This document shows positions 17,327-25,393 of a stretch of 54,426 nt of DNA, piece by piece. Position 1 is the stretch's first letter. Every line of letters begins with the position of its first letter. Origin of the DNA: Gaetbulibacter sp. S0825. Its GTDB lineage: Bacteria > Bacteroidota > Bacteroidia > Flavobacteriales > Flavobacteriaceae. Position numbers and translations under genes: made by a program. The stretch lies in the NCBI RefSeq assembly GCF_011777505.1, contig NZ_JAATJT010000004.1, positions 1-54,426 of the forward strand, given 5' to 3'. A model generated the notes under the pieces. It saw only the letters and a list, made by a program, of their open reading frames with translations. It did not search any database and was not told where the DNA came from.

Positions 17327-18559
17327 CTAATTATCTAAAGCAATTTGTAATCCTTCAATGAGTTGGTCGATTTCTTCAAGACTTGTATAATGCAAAAACG
17401 AAATTCTAATCACTCCAGGTTGCGTCGGAATATCCATATCCATTAACGGTCTCACTGCATAAAAATTTCCTATTCCCAACATTAATTTATGCTTTATTAA
17501 AACAGCATATACTTTTTTAATATTCTTATTAATTGGAATAATAGAGATAATTGGAGCTCTATTTTTAGTGGTTTCAGGACCTATTATTCTTATATCATCA
17601 CGAGACCTCAAAAAGGTTAGCAATCGCTCCATTAATAGTGTTTCATGCTCTAAAAACAATCTGTTTATAGCTTTACATCTTTCTGAAGGTTCCGCTTCTA
17701 TATCAAAATGGTGATTGTAAATAACATCAAAGTAATCCAAAACTCCACTAACTGCTGCAATTTGGGCATGATCTGGTCCAGCAGGTGTGAGCATGCTTCT
17801 GGTAATGCCTTCTTTGAAAAAATGTGACTGGTTTTCCATGTTACCTATCAAATCTTTATCTACATACATCAATCCTAAATGTGGTCCAAAGGTTTTGTAT
17901 AACGAAAACAAGTAAATATCGGCACCTAAACCCTTCAAATCAGGAAAACCATGTGGTGCATAACCAACACCATCTACCACAGTCACAGCTCCATATTTAC
18001 GTGCTAAGGCGCTAATTTGCTTCACTGGATTGACATGTCCTATTACATTAGAACAATGCGGATAAGCAATCATTTTTGTTTTATTAGTAAGCAAGCGTTT
18101 CAAATCCTCCAACTCTATTAACCCAGTTTTTGGATTTACGTGCCATTCAATAATAGTTATGCCTTGTTTCTCTAAACGTCTCCATGCACCAGCATTTGCC
18201 TCATGGTCTTGGCAAGACACAATAATATTGTCACCTTCTTTCCAAAGTGGTTGCATAGCATTTGCCAATACATACACGTTTTGTGTTGTTGAAGGTCCAA
18301 AATGAATTTCAGTTTCATCTACGCTTAAATAATCTGCCATTCGTTTATACGATGCATCCATTAATTTTCCAGCGAGTGTAGACGCAGGATATGGGTAATA
18401 AACCTGAACCTTGTTTTTCATGTAAAAGTCGGTCAATTTATTAATGACTTGTTTACAAGGGTAGGAGCCACCTGCATTTTCAAAAAATGCCCAACCTTCT
18501 AGGGTTGGTTCACTAAAAGCTGGAAATTGGGAACGAATGAATTTTAAATCGAGAGTCAT
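17327..18559 (-). CDS. Class V aminotransferase, cysteine desulfurase-like
   Basis: A 410-residue PLP enzyme of the NifS/SufS-like class V family. The cofactor region shows STTQNVYVLANA, CQDHEANAGAWRR, the PLP-binding Asp in VVDGVGYAPHG and the Schiff-base lysine in LFSLYKTFGPHLG near residue 220. An active-site cysteine loop as in true desulfurases is not evident, so the substrate could be another amino acid. It matches the subgroup often annotated cysteine desulfurase-like. It is upstream of DUF1801 in the same operon and divergent from galM. Confidence 0.83.
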   Translation of the reverse strand: MTLDLKFIRSQFPAFSEPTLEGWAFFENAGGSYPCKQVINKLTDFYMKNKVQVYYPYPASTLAGKLMDASYKRMADYLSVDETEIHFGPSTTQNVYVLANAMQPLWKEGDNIIVSCQDHEANAGAWRRLEKQGITIIEWHVNPKTGLIELEDLKRLLTNKTKMIAYPHCSNVIGHVNPVKQISALARKYGAVTVVDGVGYAPHGFPDLKGLGADIYLFSLYKTFGPHLGLMYVDKDLIGNMENQSHFFKEGITRSMLTPAGPDHAQIAAVSGVLDYFDVIYNHHFDIEAEPSERCKAINRLFLEHETLLMERLLTFLRSRDDIRIIGPETTKNRAPIISIIPINKNIKKVYAVLIKHKLMLGIGNFYAVRPLMDMDIPTQPGVIRISFLHYTSLEEIDQLIEGLQIALDN

Positions 18560-18646
18560 AAAGTGCTGTCTTAGACGTATTGGTTAGGAGCTAAGATAAT
18601 AAAGTGTAAGGGATTTTATTTGAAGAAATATCAAGATACTTCTTCT

Positions 18647-18654
18647 TATATTTG
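18647..18654 (+). promoter_or_regulatory. galM promoter, -7 element
   Basis: TATATTTG matches TAnnTTTG perfectly. The nearest TTG lies at 18620-18622, 24 bases upstream, slightly long. A leader of about 50 bases to the start codon is implied. Confidence 0.5.
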
Positions 18655-18711
18655 AATTTATTAGAAAATACAAATACGTAGTTTCAAAAACTAAAATATA
18701 AACCTTAAGCA

Positions 18712-19779
18712 TTGTTAACAGCTATTGACAGTACTGACTTTAAAAAAAATATTGATGGAAAAGAAGTGGGTTTCTTTGTTATAAAAAACAAACATGGTAT
18801 TGAAGCTTCTTTTACTAATTACGGACAACGTTTAATTTCGCTGTATGTGCCAGACAGAAATGGAAACATGAAAGACATTGTGCTCGGTTTTTCAAATTTG
18901 GAAGATTATATCAATTCTAAAGAACCGTATTTTGGAGCCACTATTGGGAGATATGCTAATAGAATTGCAAAAGGGAGATTTCAAATCGATGGAGAAGACT
19001 TCAAATTAGCTATAAACAATGGTCAAAATCATTTGCATGGTGGATCTAAAGGGTTTCATAATGTTGTTTGGACTGCGCATAAAATTAGTGCTAATGAAAT
19101 TGAATTTACCAGAACATCACCTGATATGGAAGAGGGTTATCCAGGCAATTTAGAAATTAAAGTAAATTATGTATTGACTGATGATAATGAATTAAAAATT
19201 AAATACTTTGCTAATTCGAATAAGAAAACATTTGTTAACCTCACCCATCATTCTTTCTTCAATTTAAAAGGCGAGGGAGAGGGTGATATTAATGATCATG
19301 TGTTAATGATTAATGCAAATCATTATTTACCAATTGATGTTGGATTGTTACCAATTGGTAACATTGTAAAAGTTGCAAACACACCTTTTGATTTCACTAA
19401 GCCAAAATCTATAAAAAAAGCTATTGAAGTAGATAATCAGCAATTAGAATTCGGTAATGGCTATGACCATAATTTTGTATTGAATAAAGCCCCAACAAAT
19501 AATGATGGACTTGTGTTGGCAGCCAAAGTAAAGGAGCCTGAAAGTGGTCGTGTTATGGAAGTTTACACAGACGAACCTGGATTACAGTTTTACGGTGGTA
19601 ATTTTTTAGATGGCGAGATTGTTGGTAAAAGTAGCAAAGCGTATGTATATCGTGGTGCTTTTTGCTTAGAAACTCAACATTTTCCAGACTCACCAAACCA
19701 GAAGGGCTTTCCAAGTGCGCTTTTGTCTCCAGGAGAGATATATACATCTACTTGTGTCTATAAGTTTAGTATATATTAG
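18712..19779 (+). CDS. galM: Aldose 1-epimerase (mutarotase)
   Basis: A 355-residue galactose mutarotase-like enzyme that interconverts alpha and beta anomers of aldohexoses. Recognised by FTNYGQRLISLYVPDRNG, GATIGRYANRIAKG, NGQNHLHGG (substrate-binding His), the catalytic-His segment VNLTHHSFFNLKG, and the C-terminal catalytic Glu in AFCLETQHFPDSPN. There is an in-frame stop at 18706-18708 and no ATG before the conserved region, so the TTG at 18712 is the only plausible start. No signal peptide, so cytoplasmic. It is the last conserved chromosomal gene before the cassette array, which begins within about 10 bases of its stop. Confidence 0.9.
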   Translation: MLTAIDSTDFKKNIDGKEVGFFVIKNKHGIEASFTNYGQRLISLYVPDRNGNMKDIVLGFSNLEDYINSKEPYFGATIGRYANRIAKGRFQIDGEDFKLAINNGQNHLHGGSKGFHNVVWTAHKISANEIEFTRTSPDMEEGYPGNLEIKVNYVLTDDNELKIKYFANSNKKTFVNLTHHSFFNLKGEGEGDINDHVLMINANHYLPIDVGLLPIGNIVKVANTPFDFTKPKSIKKAIEVDNQQLEFGNGYDHNFVLNKAPTNNDGLVLAAKVKEPESGRVMEVYTDEPGLQFYGGNFLDGEIVGKSSKAYVYRGAFCLETQHFPDSPNQKGFPSALLSPGEIYTSTCVYKFSIY

Positions 19780-19785
19780 GGTTTC

Positions 19786-19871
19786 TTATATTAGCAAAAA
19801 GGGACTAACCAGAAAAAAATCATTAAGATTTTTCGAGTACACACAGTAAAGTAATTTATTATACACGTGTT
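19786..19871 (-). other. attC-like site A, truncated, distal end of array
   Basis: The right arm (TATACACG, then TGTTAG) and the centre (TTAGCAAAAAGGGACTAACC, AAATCATTAAGATTTTT) match site B, but the left arm of about 40 bases is missing and the sequence runs directly into the end of galM. The private box GTTAGTCTATA at 19869-19879 pairs exactly over 11 bases with TATAGACTAAC at 20416-20426, so it belongs to the cassette carrying gene 19870. Confidence 0.65.
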
Positions 19872-20409
19872 AGTCTATATTATTTATTTCGATCTTATTG
19901 TTCAATGCTATTAGCAACTCTCCATTTATGTCATAAAAATAATTTCTAGGACTACTATTTTCTTCTATTTCATAGCGAACTGTTGCTATTTGAAGACTCT
20001 CGCTTGATTCAAACTCTATATTTATTTCAACCAATTTCGATTCTTTTTTAGTAGCCATTGTGTAATCCAAAATTATGTCATATTCCAACCATTTTAAATT
20101 AGCATTACAAATTTTCTTTTGATTTAAATTTTTGATAAAATCTGCGTTTAGTTCTGTGTAATTGTCTTCACCATATATTTTATCAAAACTTTTGTTTTCA
20201 AAACTAAATGAAGCTTTATCTTGATTCCACGCTAAACAAAATGTAGTATTCCTAAACTTAATCTCAATTCCTCCATCTATAATCCAAAAGTTTTTTTTAG
20301 GAAATCCGAAATAATCATCATTTATCTGAAACAACTTAATCTTAATCAAGTCACTCGATTCAATATTTAATTGAAATTGTTTTTCGATAAAGTTTGTGTT
20401 TTGTTTCAT
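19870..20409 (-). CDS. Hypothetical cassette protein
   Basis: A 179-residue cytoplasmic protein I do not recognise. It is rich in Asn, Asp, Lys and Phe with an alternating-strand pattern and several aromatic residues (FGFPKKNFWIIDGGIEI, FCLAWNQDKASFSFENK), as in immunity-like or small beta-rich accessory proteins. No signal peptide or catalytic motif. It is the most distal cassette gene of the array, adjacent to galM. Its stop codon lies inside the core box of site A. The start lies 15 bases from the cassette core, leaving no room for an own promoter. Confidence 0.6.
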   Translation of the reverse strand: MKQNTNFIEKQFQLNIESSDLIKIKLFQINDDYFGFPKKNFWIIDGGIEIKFRNTTFCLAWNQDKASFSFENKSFDKIYGEDNYTELNADFIKNLNQKKICNANLKWLEYDIILDYTMATKKESKLVEINIEFESSESLQIATVRYEIEENSSPRNYFYDINGELLIALNNKIEINNID

Positions 20410-20423
20410 CTAATGTATAGACT

Positions 20424-20551
20424 AACGGTTTTGTGTATGACTCGTTGAGTGATTAAGAAACTAAGTTAGCAAAAAAGAAACTAGCCATTACGAAAATCCT
20501 ATTGATTTTTCAGAGTAGACAATTACCAAGCAATTGAGTAAACACATTGTC
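20424..20551 (-). other. attC-like site B
   Basis: An imperfect palindrome with outer arms TGTGTATGACTC and GAGTAAACACA and a central hairpin GAAAATC / GATTTTTC. The left edge is TAAC-GG and the right edge ATTGTCGAG, the latter diverged from the usual GTTGTTG. It closes the cassette of gene 20574, whose private boxes no longer match well. Confidence 0.7.
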
Positions 20552-20573
20552 GAGAGCTGGCTTTCTACTTATA

Positions 20574-20987
20574 TTAACTCCAAGGATTATATGAACCAAA
20601 GCTCCAAATATGTCCTTCAATATCCATACATGTATAGCCTCGACCACCATACGCTTCATCCTTAATTTCTATGAGTATTTTTACTCCTTTTGCAATAGCA
20701 TTTTTATAATGTTCATCGACTTTTTCAACAACTATATAAGGCGCTTGAGTGTTTATACCACTCATACTATTGGGTGTATTTATCAATTTTCCGTATTCGT
20801 TATTGTTTTCGGAACTTAACATAATCATCGAATTACCATATGTTAGTTGAGCATGTACAATTGTATTATCTTCTCCTGAAACTATAAGGTGCTTCTCAAA
20901 TCCAAATGATTCACATATCCATTCAATAGCTGCTTTTGCATTTTTGTAATGTATTACAGGAATAATACTTGCTTTTTTTGCTGTCAT
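20574..20987 (-). CDS. VOC-family protein (glyoxalase/PhnB-like)
   Basis: A 137-residue single-domain VOC protein of the PhnB-like subgroup: IIPVIHYKNAKAAIEWICESFGF at the N-terminus, a central IVHAQLTYGNSMIMLSS, and the end GRGYTCMDIEGHIWSFGSYNP, which carries the usual D-x-EGHxW signature. Such proteins often bind or modify small toxic compounds. Here the substrate is unknown. Carried as a single-gene cassette in the array. Confidence 0.82.
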   Translation of the reverse strand: MTAKKASIIPVIHYKNAKAAIEWICESFGFEKHLIVSGEDNTIVHAQLTYGNSMIMLSSENNNEYGKLINTPNSMSGINTQAPYIVVEKVDEHYKNAIAKGVKILIEIKDEAYGGRGYTCMDIEGHIWSFGSYNPWS

Positions 20988-21068
20988 GACTTTATGGATT
21001 GTTTGTCCTAAAGTTACTAAAAATGTTTGCTTTTTGACTGGGTTTTTTCAGGTGAGTTTGTTTTGTGC

Positions 21069-21182
21069 AACTTGCAGTTAGTGTATTTGTATATGGTTTG
21101 TTGCAGTTAAGTATTGTAATATTGTGAATTGTGAGAAAGCCCCTGCTCTTAACCAGTTGTAGCAATTAACCACCCGTTGTTA
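21069..21182 (-). other. attC-like site C (diverged)
   Basis: Inner arms TGGTTTGTTGC and GCAATTAACCA form an imperfect stem. The right edge keeps CGTTGTTAG. The left edge is diverged and the central AAAATCC-type hairpin is missing. The private box GTTAGAGAT resembles ATCTTTAAC-like sequence at site D's left edge only partly. Confidence 0.5.
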
Positions 21183-21192
21183 GAGATAGTTT

Positions 21193-22419
21193 TTATTGCT
21201 CACCTAATTCTTTTAGTTTTGATTGAGCATCTTGATTTGCATCTATTTCGACAGCTTTTTTATAGTATTTAGTTGCTTCTAATTTGTCTTTTTGAGATAA
21301 AAAATAATTACCTAAAGCAACAAAACTTTTTGATTCATTAGGGTAGAAGTCGGCATTCATTTTTAAATACGCAAAAGCTTTTTCAGGAAGATTATGACCA
21401 TCTAGCATAAAAAACCCAATATCATTTAGTAATTGCCAATCGGGTTTTACTTCACGTTTCATACGAATGCTTAATTTTTTATAATGGGCCTGAAATGGTT
21501 CTGTCAATTGCTTAATGGAATATTCTTTTGGTGTATTAAAACGCCACATTTCTGGGAATGGAAACCAAGAGAAAATAGATCGTAATCCATTATATTGGGC
21601 TGGTACAACAACGCTTCCATGATCTTCGTTCTTAAAATATTCCCATGCAAAACTAAGCTCTTTACTATTTTTTACTAATAAATCATGAAACTTTAAATTA
21701 GCTCTAATCTGTTCGGTTGGTACTGTTTTATCTTTTCTTACTTCTACCGTATCCATTGCCTTACCAATACTATTTGCTACAGCTATATACAATGAATTTT
21801 CCTTTCGGTTTCCTTTATTTAGTAATTCTTGAGTTTCATTAACTAGATTTTCTTTGTCCCACCAAAGACTTGGATCTATTGCCAAATAATTATCAAAAGA
21901 ATTTTCGTGATGCAAGAATGAGTAAAGCACAAATAAACCACCTGTAGAGTGACCAATAATGGTATTGTTGTTTTCGGTTGGATATTTGTTATTTATATAT
22001 GGTTTTAATTCTTCGTCTATAAATTTTATAAAATTACTAGCACCTCCAGAAGTTTTCGACTCGTGTCCGCGTTGAAAAGGTACGTTGGTATGCGTGAAAT
22101 CTCTGGTTCTATCTGTATTAGTAATACCAACTATAATAGATTTTGGAATTTGCCATGGTATTAGTTGTTTTAGCATTCCGGTAATGACATAGAAATGTTG
22201 GGACGCATCTAGTACATAAATAACAGGATATTGTTTAGTATTATCAAAATCTTCAGGGATGTGTATCCAAATTTCTCTTTGCTCTTGTAGTATATTAGAA
22301 TACAAGCTATCAACTGTTCCTATTACTATTTGCTTTTCCTGATTTTGACTGAGTTGTGCTATTCCTTTAAAACATAAGCACAATATGATTAATGTAATTA
22401 CAATTTTACGCTTTCTCAT
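21193..22419 (-). CDS. Esterase D-like alpha/beta hydrolase with C-terminal TPR
   Basis: A 408-residue secreted hydrolase. Signal peptide at residues 1-22, then a putative esterase domain of the enterochelin esterase/esterase D type: VIYVLDASQHFYVITGML, nucleophile elbow GHSTGG with Ser158, LAIDPSLWWD, and the catalytic His in NEDHGSVVVPA near residue 268. Residues about 340-405 form a short TPR-like repeat region (ALGNYFLSQKDKLEATKYY, KKAVEIDANQDAQSKLKEL). Probably cleaves ester bonds of siderophores or other small molecules in the periplasm. A single-gene cassette; its upstream 110 bases (22420-22530) are noncoding and may hold its promoter. Confidence 0.8.
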   Translation of the reverse strand: MRKRKIVITLIILCLCFKGIAQLSQNQEKQIVIGTVDSLYSNILQEQREIWIHIPEDFDNTKQYPVIYVLDASQHFYVITGMLKQLIPWQIPKSIIVGITNTDRTRDFTHTNVPFQRGHESKTSGGASNFIKFIDEELKPYINNKYPTENNNTIIGHSTGGLFVLYSFLHHENSFDNYLAIDPSLWWDKENLVNETQELLNKGNRKENSLYIAVANSIGKAMDTVEVRKDKTVPTEQIRANLKFHDLLVKNSKELSFAWEYFKNEDHGSVVVPAQYNGLRSIFSWFPFPEMWRFNTPKEYSIKQLTEPFQAHYKKLSIRMKREVKPDWQLLNDIGFFMLDGHNLPEKAFAYLKMNADFYPNESKSFVALGNYFLSQKDKLEATKYYKKAVEIDANQDAQSKLKELGEQ

Positions 22420-22530
22420 TGTTTGGTTGAATTTTTGTTTGTTATTTTTTTTGACTAAACGATAAGCTCAAAAATAATACCAGAGACTAATTTAAATTGA
22501 TTCTCTTCGAGTATTCTTCAAATTGTCTTT

Positions 22531-22634
22531 AACGTGTTGTGTACAATTTCGTTGTGTGGTTAAGCAACTAATTTAGCAAATACAAACCGAATAGAAAATC
22601 TGCGAGGACTAGCAATGAATTATTCATGTTGTTG
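22531..22634 (-). other. attC-like site D, internally deleted
   Basis: Matches sites J and O closely (ACTAATTTAGCAAATACAAA, ACCGAATAGAAAATC, TGAATTATTCATGTTGTTG) but lacks about 23 bases of the central hairpin between two CGAG copies. Left edge TTTAAC-G, right edge GTTGTTGTCAG. It closes the DinB cassette. Confidence 0.7.
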
Positions 22635-22658
22635 TCAGTAGTTTTTATTTTATAAATA

Positions 22659-23135
22659 CTATGATATTCTGTATTTGTCAATTATTTTTTCAATTTGAAG
22701 TCTGTGTCTTAAAATATGAACAATTGCGTGTTCAGTAATAGCTTCTAAATCGTAAGTTGTCCAAGAAGTTTTGATTATAGTATTCATTAATTCACCATAT
22801 GTCAAATGCCATTTGTCTTCAAAAGTTTCAACTGTGTATTGAAACATTTTTTCAAGTTCAGATATTCCTTGTTCAGTTTTTTCAATTTCTATTTTTGGGA
22901 CAACATAATTATTCCCAAATCTTTTTCTAATATAATTCGCATAACCATATCCTGAATTAATCAAATGCAAAATTATATTCCTTATTGATTGAAAGTCAAC
23001 ATCAGTTTTTTCATTATATACCTTTAGAAATTTAGCGTTAGGAATCTGCAAGAGTAAGTCTTTTAATTCGTTCAGAGCTTTTTCGTACTCGTCAGTTAAA
23101 GCCCCAATAGCTCCTTTCCTATATGTTCTATTCAT
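22659..23135 (-). CDS. DinB-like protein
   Basis: A 158-residue four-helix-bundle protein of the DinB/YfiT superfamily, which often uses a metal to act in thiol transfer or detoxification. The three metal-ligand His positions are suggested by NIILHLINSGYGYANYIR, the EAITEHAIVHILRHRLQIEKI C-terminal helix and the region between. No signal peptide. Carried as a single-gene cassette between sites D and E. The start lies about 25 bases from the cassette core, so expression probably depends on outside transcription. Confidence 0.75.
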   Translation of the reverse strand: MNRTYRKGAIGALTDEYEKALNELKDLLLQIPNAKFLKVYNEKTDVDFQSIRNIILHLINSGYGYANYIRKRFGNNYVVPKIEIEKTEQGISELEKMFQYTVETFEDKWHLTYGELMNTIIKTSWTTYDLEAITEHAIVHILRHRLQIEKIIDKYRIS

Positions 23136-23164
23136 TTTGGTTTCTGTTTCCTTTAATTATTACC

Positions 23165-23284
23165 AACGTGTTAGTGAATGGTTTCGTAGTGTTAGCACTA
23201 AGATATCAAAAAGAGACTAACGTGTTGGAAAATCCGCTAGGATTTTCAGATAGTTTTGGACACTATGAACTATAAACATTGTTG
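23165..23284 (-). other. attC-like site E
   Basis: Arms ATGGTTTCGTAGTG and CACTATGAACTAT with a central hairpin GAAAATCC / GGATTTTC. Left edge CCAAC-G, right edge ATTGTTGTATAC. It closes the cassette of gene 23324. Confidence 0.7.
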
Positions 23285-23323
23285 TATACAGTATTTTAAT
23301 CAGTTGGTAATTTCATAATCATT

Positions 23324-23722
23324 TTACTGCAAATAAACTTCCAATGGAATTCCGTTTGGATCGCGAAAATAGAATGCATAATACGATTCTGAATATTCAG
23401 AATATTTTTTCGGTTTACGAGTGATTTTTACATTCAGTTTATTAATCAGTTCATAAATTTTATCAACGTCCTTTTCACTATTCAACTCAAATGCCAAATG
23501 GTCTAATCCGACATTACGGACATATTGTTCGCTTTCTTTATTTCGATCAAATCGTATATAAAGATTATGTTCACCTTGTTTATAGGATTTCATTATTCCA
23601 AAATCTCCTTCACTAATGTGGGTGATTTCGAATCCCATTTCAGTCAGCAGCTTATCATAAAATAATTCAGATTCATTAAAATCTTTTACGTTAAAAATTA
23701 TATGTCCGATAATGGCTTTCAT
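23324..23722 (-). CDS. VOC-family protein
   Basis: A 132-residue single-domain VOC protein: IGHIIFNVKDFNESELFYDKLL opens the fold, VGLDHLAFELNSEKDVD carries a metal-ligand His, and YYAFYFRDPNGIPLEVYLQ carries the terminal Glu. It resembles the fosfomycin/glyoxalase type in layout, but ligand spacing alone does not give the substrate. The second of two unrelated VOC cassettes in the array. Confidence 0.83.
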   Translation of the reverse strand: MKAIIGHIIFNVKDFNESELFYDKLLTEMGFEITHISEGDFGIMKSYKQGEHNLYIRFDRNKESEQYVRNVGLDHLAFELNSEKDVDKIYELINKLNVKITRKPKKYSEYSESYYAFYFRDPNGIPLEVYLQ

Positions 23723-23752
23723 AGATTTTTATTGATTTGGAATATTGTGTAA

Positions 23753-23880
23753 AACGTGTTCGTGTTATGGCTAGTTGCGTTGGCTAGCACTAAGTTAGTA
23801 AATAGTAAACGAACCAGAGGAAAATCCGTAGGATTTTCCGAGTACACACAAAACTAGTAATTAGCTATACACGTTGTTGT
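23753..23880 (-). other. attC-like site F
   Basis: Arms GTGTTATGGCTA and TAGCTATACAC with a central perfect hairpin GGAAAATCC / GGATTTTCC. Left edge AAAAC-G, right edge CGTTGTTGTGGTC. It closes the cassette of the ChaN-like gene; the private box matches the start of that cassette (GGCTACAAC) at seven of nine positions. Confidence 0.75.
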
Positions 23881-23984
23881 GGTCAGTTATTTTATTCGAC
23901 TTATTAGATTTTCTGTTTGTGATTCTATGTTCTTGAGTGAGTTTTGCTAAGTCCATTTTTCTGTAAAAGAGAGATATATTATCA

Positions 23985-24890
23985 TTACCTATCATCTTTT
24001 TCAACTATTCCTGAAGCCGTTACTTTATCAGTATATAGGATATGTGTATATTCATTTTGTTCTTCAGGAAATTTCTTATATAAAAACATTTCATGGGATA
24101 GGGTAGTATTATAAATATTTTCCTTTCTTTCAATAGTGCTAATTTTTAACCCTGTACCGTCATTATTTAACATGCTGCCTTCACTATATACATGATTAAT
24201 GGACATTATTTTTTTAGAATCAAAATTAACAGAATCTTTTAACAAGTAACCTCCAATTCTTACTTTGTCAAAAATGGGTGTAAAAGAATTATGTACATTT
24301 CCAGTTAGAGTAACTATTTTGGTGTTTGGATGTTTATTATAGATGTTACGTATTTCCATGTACATGGATGAATCTCTGGTTGAAGACGGGTAATAATTAT
24401 CAATGAATTTTAAAATGATTCTTTCATTTTGGATGCTATTGTAGATTAAATCAAGCATTGATACACCATTTCTACCATCAAAATTTTCTCTGCGAAAGAA
24501 ATCCAATTCTTTTAATTGGGCAATTGACATCTCATTTGATAAGTTTTCCATCTGTGAAGCACGGATTTCTAAGGCTAAGATAACTTTTTTCTCAGATTCA
24601 GTTATAAGGTTACATAGACCATAGACAAATTCGGCGGGCTCTTTTGTCCCATGCATCTCTCCAACCATTAATATTTCAAAATTTGCAATTTCATCATATA
24701 TCTTGTTGCTTAACTTTGATAAGCTCTTAATTGGTATCGCGCTCTTTTTCAAATCCTTTTGCTCTTCTGTCATTCCTGCAGAATTTTCAATAGTATTTGA
24801 TGTTTCATCAGATGTTGTTTGTTTTTCTGTATTTTCTTTACAAGAAGTTAATCCAATTAGAATAATTAATAGAGATAAAATCTTTTTCAT
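23985..24890 (-). CDS. ChaN/Tiki-fold lipoprotein
   Basis: A 301-residue lipoprotein (hydrophobic residues 4-15, lipobox TSC with Cys17). After an acidic linker to about residue 55, the mature domain shows EILMVGEMHGTKEPAEF, VILALEIR and NTKIVTLTGNVHNSF, the pattern of the haem-binding uptake/ChaN-Tiki and erythromycin-esterase-like superfamily, with Glu and His in GEMHG as likely active or ligand residues. Related proteins bind haem iron or act as metal-dependent hydrolases. It is the one cassette gene with a recognisable regulated promoter, two TACAnnTGTA operators at 24911-24948. Single-gene cassette. Confidence 0.77.
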   Translation of the reverse strand: MKKILSLLIILIGLTSCKENTEKQTTSDETSNTIENSAGMTEEQKDLKKSAIPIKSLSKLSNKIYDEIANFEILMVGEMHGTKEPAEFVYGLCNLITESEKKVILALEIRASQMENLSNEMSIAQLKELDFFRRENFDGRNGVSMLDLIYNSIQNERIILKFIDNYYPSSTRDSSMYMEIRNIYNKHPNTKIVTLTGNVHNSFTPIFDKVRIGGYLLKDSVNFDSKKIMSINHVYSEGSMLNNDGTGLKISTIERKENIYNTTLSHEMFLYKKFPEEQNEYTHILYTDKVTASGIVEKDDR

Positions 24891-24910
24891 AGAATAATAT
24901 ATTTAACCTC

Positions 24911-24948
24911 TACAAATGTAGAGTTTTTATTTCACTTCTACAATTGTA
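24911..24948 (-). promoter_or_regulatory. Promoter with two BlaI/CopY-type operators
   Basis: Two dyads, TACAAATGTA at 24911-24920 and TACAATTGTA at 24939-24948, match TACAnnTGTA, the site of BlaI/MecI/CopY-family repressors. On the minus strand the first contains a perfect -7 element TACATTTG and the second contains the -33 TTG, 20 bases apart, so both operators overlap the promoter of the ChaN-like gene. No such repressor gene lies in the window. Confidence 0.72.
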
Positions 24949-24993
24949 GAATCGTTTTATGAATAGAGCTCTTAATTTTTTAATTGGCTACAA

Positions 24994-25272
24994 CGCAGGG
25001 CTATGTGAAGCCACGTTTTGGATTTTAAAAGTAAGCAATTTATTGCATACTTTTAGAATACAAATTAAACGTGGACAGGTTGTATATAGCTATTGATATG
25101 TACAGTTTTCCTCGATGGCACTAAAATGTGAATATTAGTTATATACCTATCTCATACGCCGTATGCAATCTGACATAGCCCTGCGATGATGTACATATCT
25201 CAAGTTGTGGGAATTGGAGCGTAGCGACAATGTAGCAACTTGAGTTCACCTTTTGGTGAATTGTACATCATC
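24994..25272 (-). repeat. 279-bp gene-less cassette, copy 1
   Basis: Identical to the copies at 29128 and 39023. It contains two adjacent palindromic domains: an outer 13-bp perfect stem CGCAGGGCTATGT / ACATAGCCCTGCG enclosing several smaller stems, and an 11-bp stem GATGATGTACA / TGTACATCATC enclosing CTCAAGTTG / CAACTTGAG and a TTCACC-TTTT-GGTGAA hairpin. It is inserted exactly between the AAC and the GG where other sites read AACGG, next to site G. No reading frame or transposase. Confidence 0.85.
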
Positions 25273-25393
25273 GGTCTTGTATATGAAAAGTAGCGGATTT
25301 TAAGCACTAACTTTTCGGATTATAACAGACCTTTAATTTATTCATTTTCTTTAGATTAAGCGATTAAACCGCTATTTTTTATATACGTTGTTA
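25273..25393 (-). other. attC-like site G
   Basis: Arms TTGTATATGAAAAGTAGCGG and CCGCTATTTTTTATATACG. Together with M it forms a second sequence type with an AGTAGCGG / CCGCTA inner stem. The private box GTTAGCTGTA at 25390-25399 pairs exactly over 10 bases with TACAGCTAAC at 27556-27565, so it closes the CHAT cassette. Confidence 0.82.
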
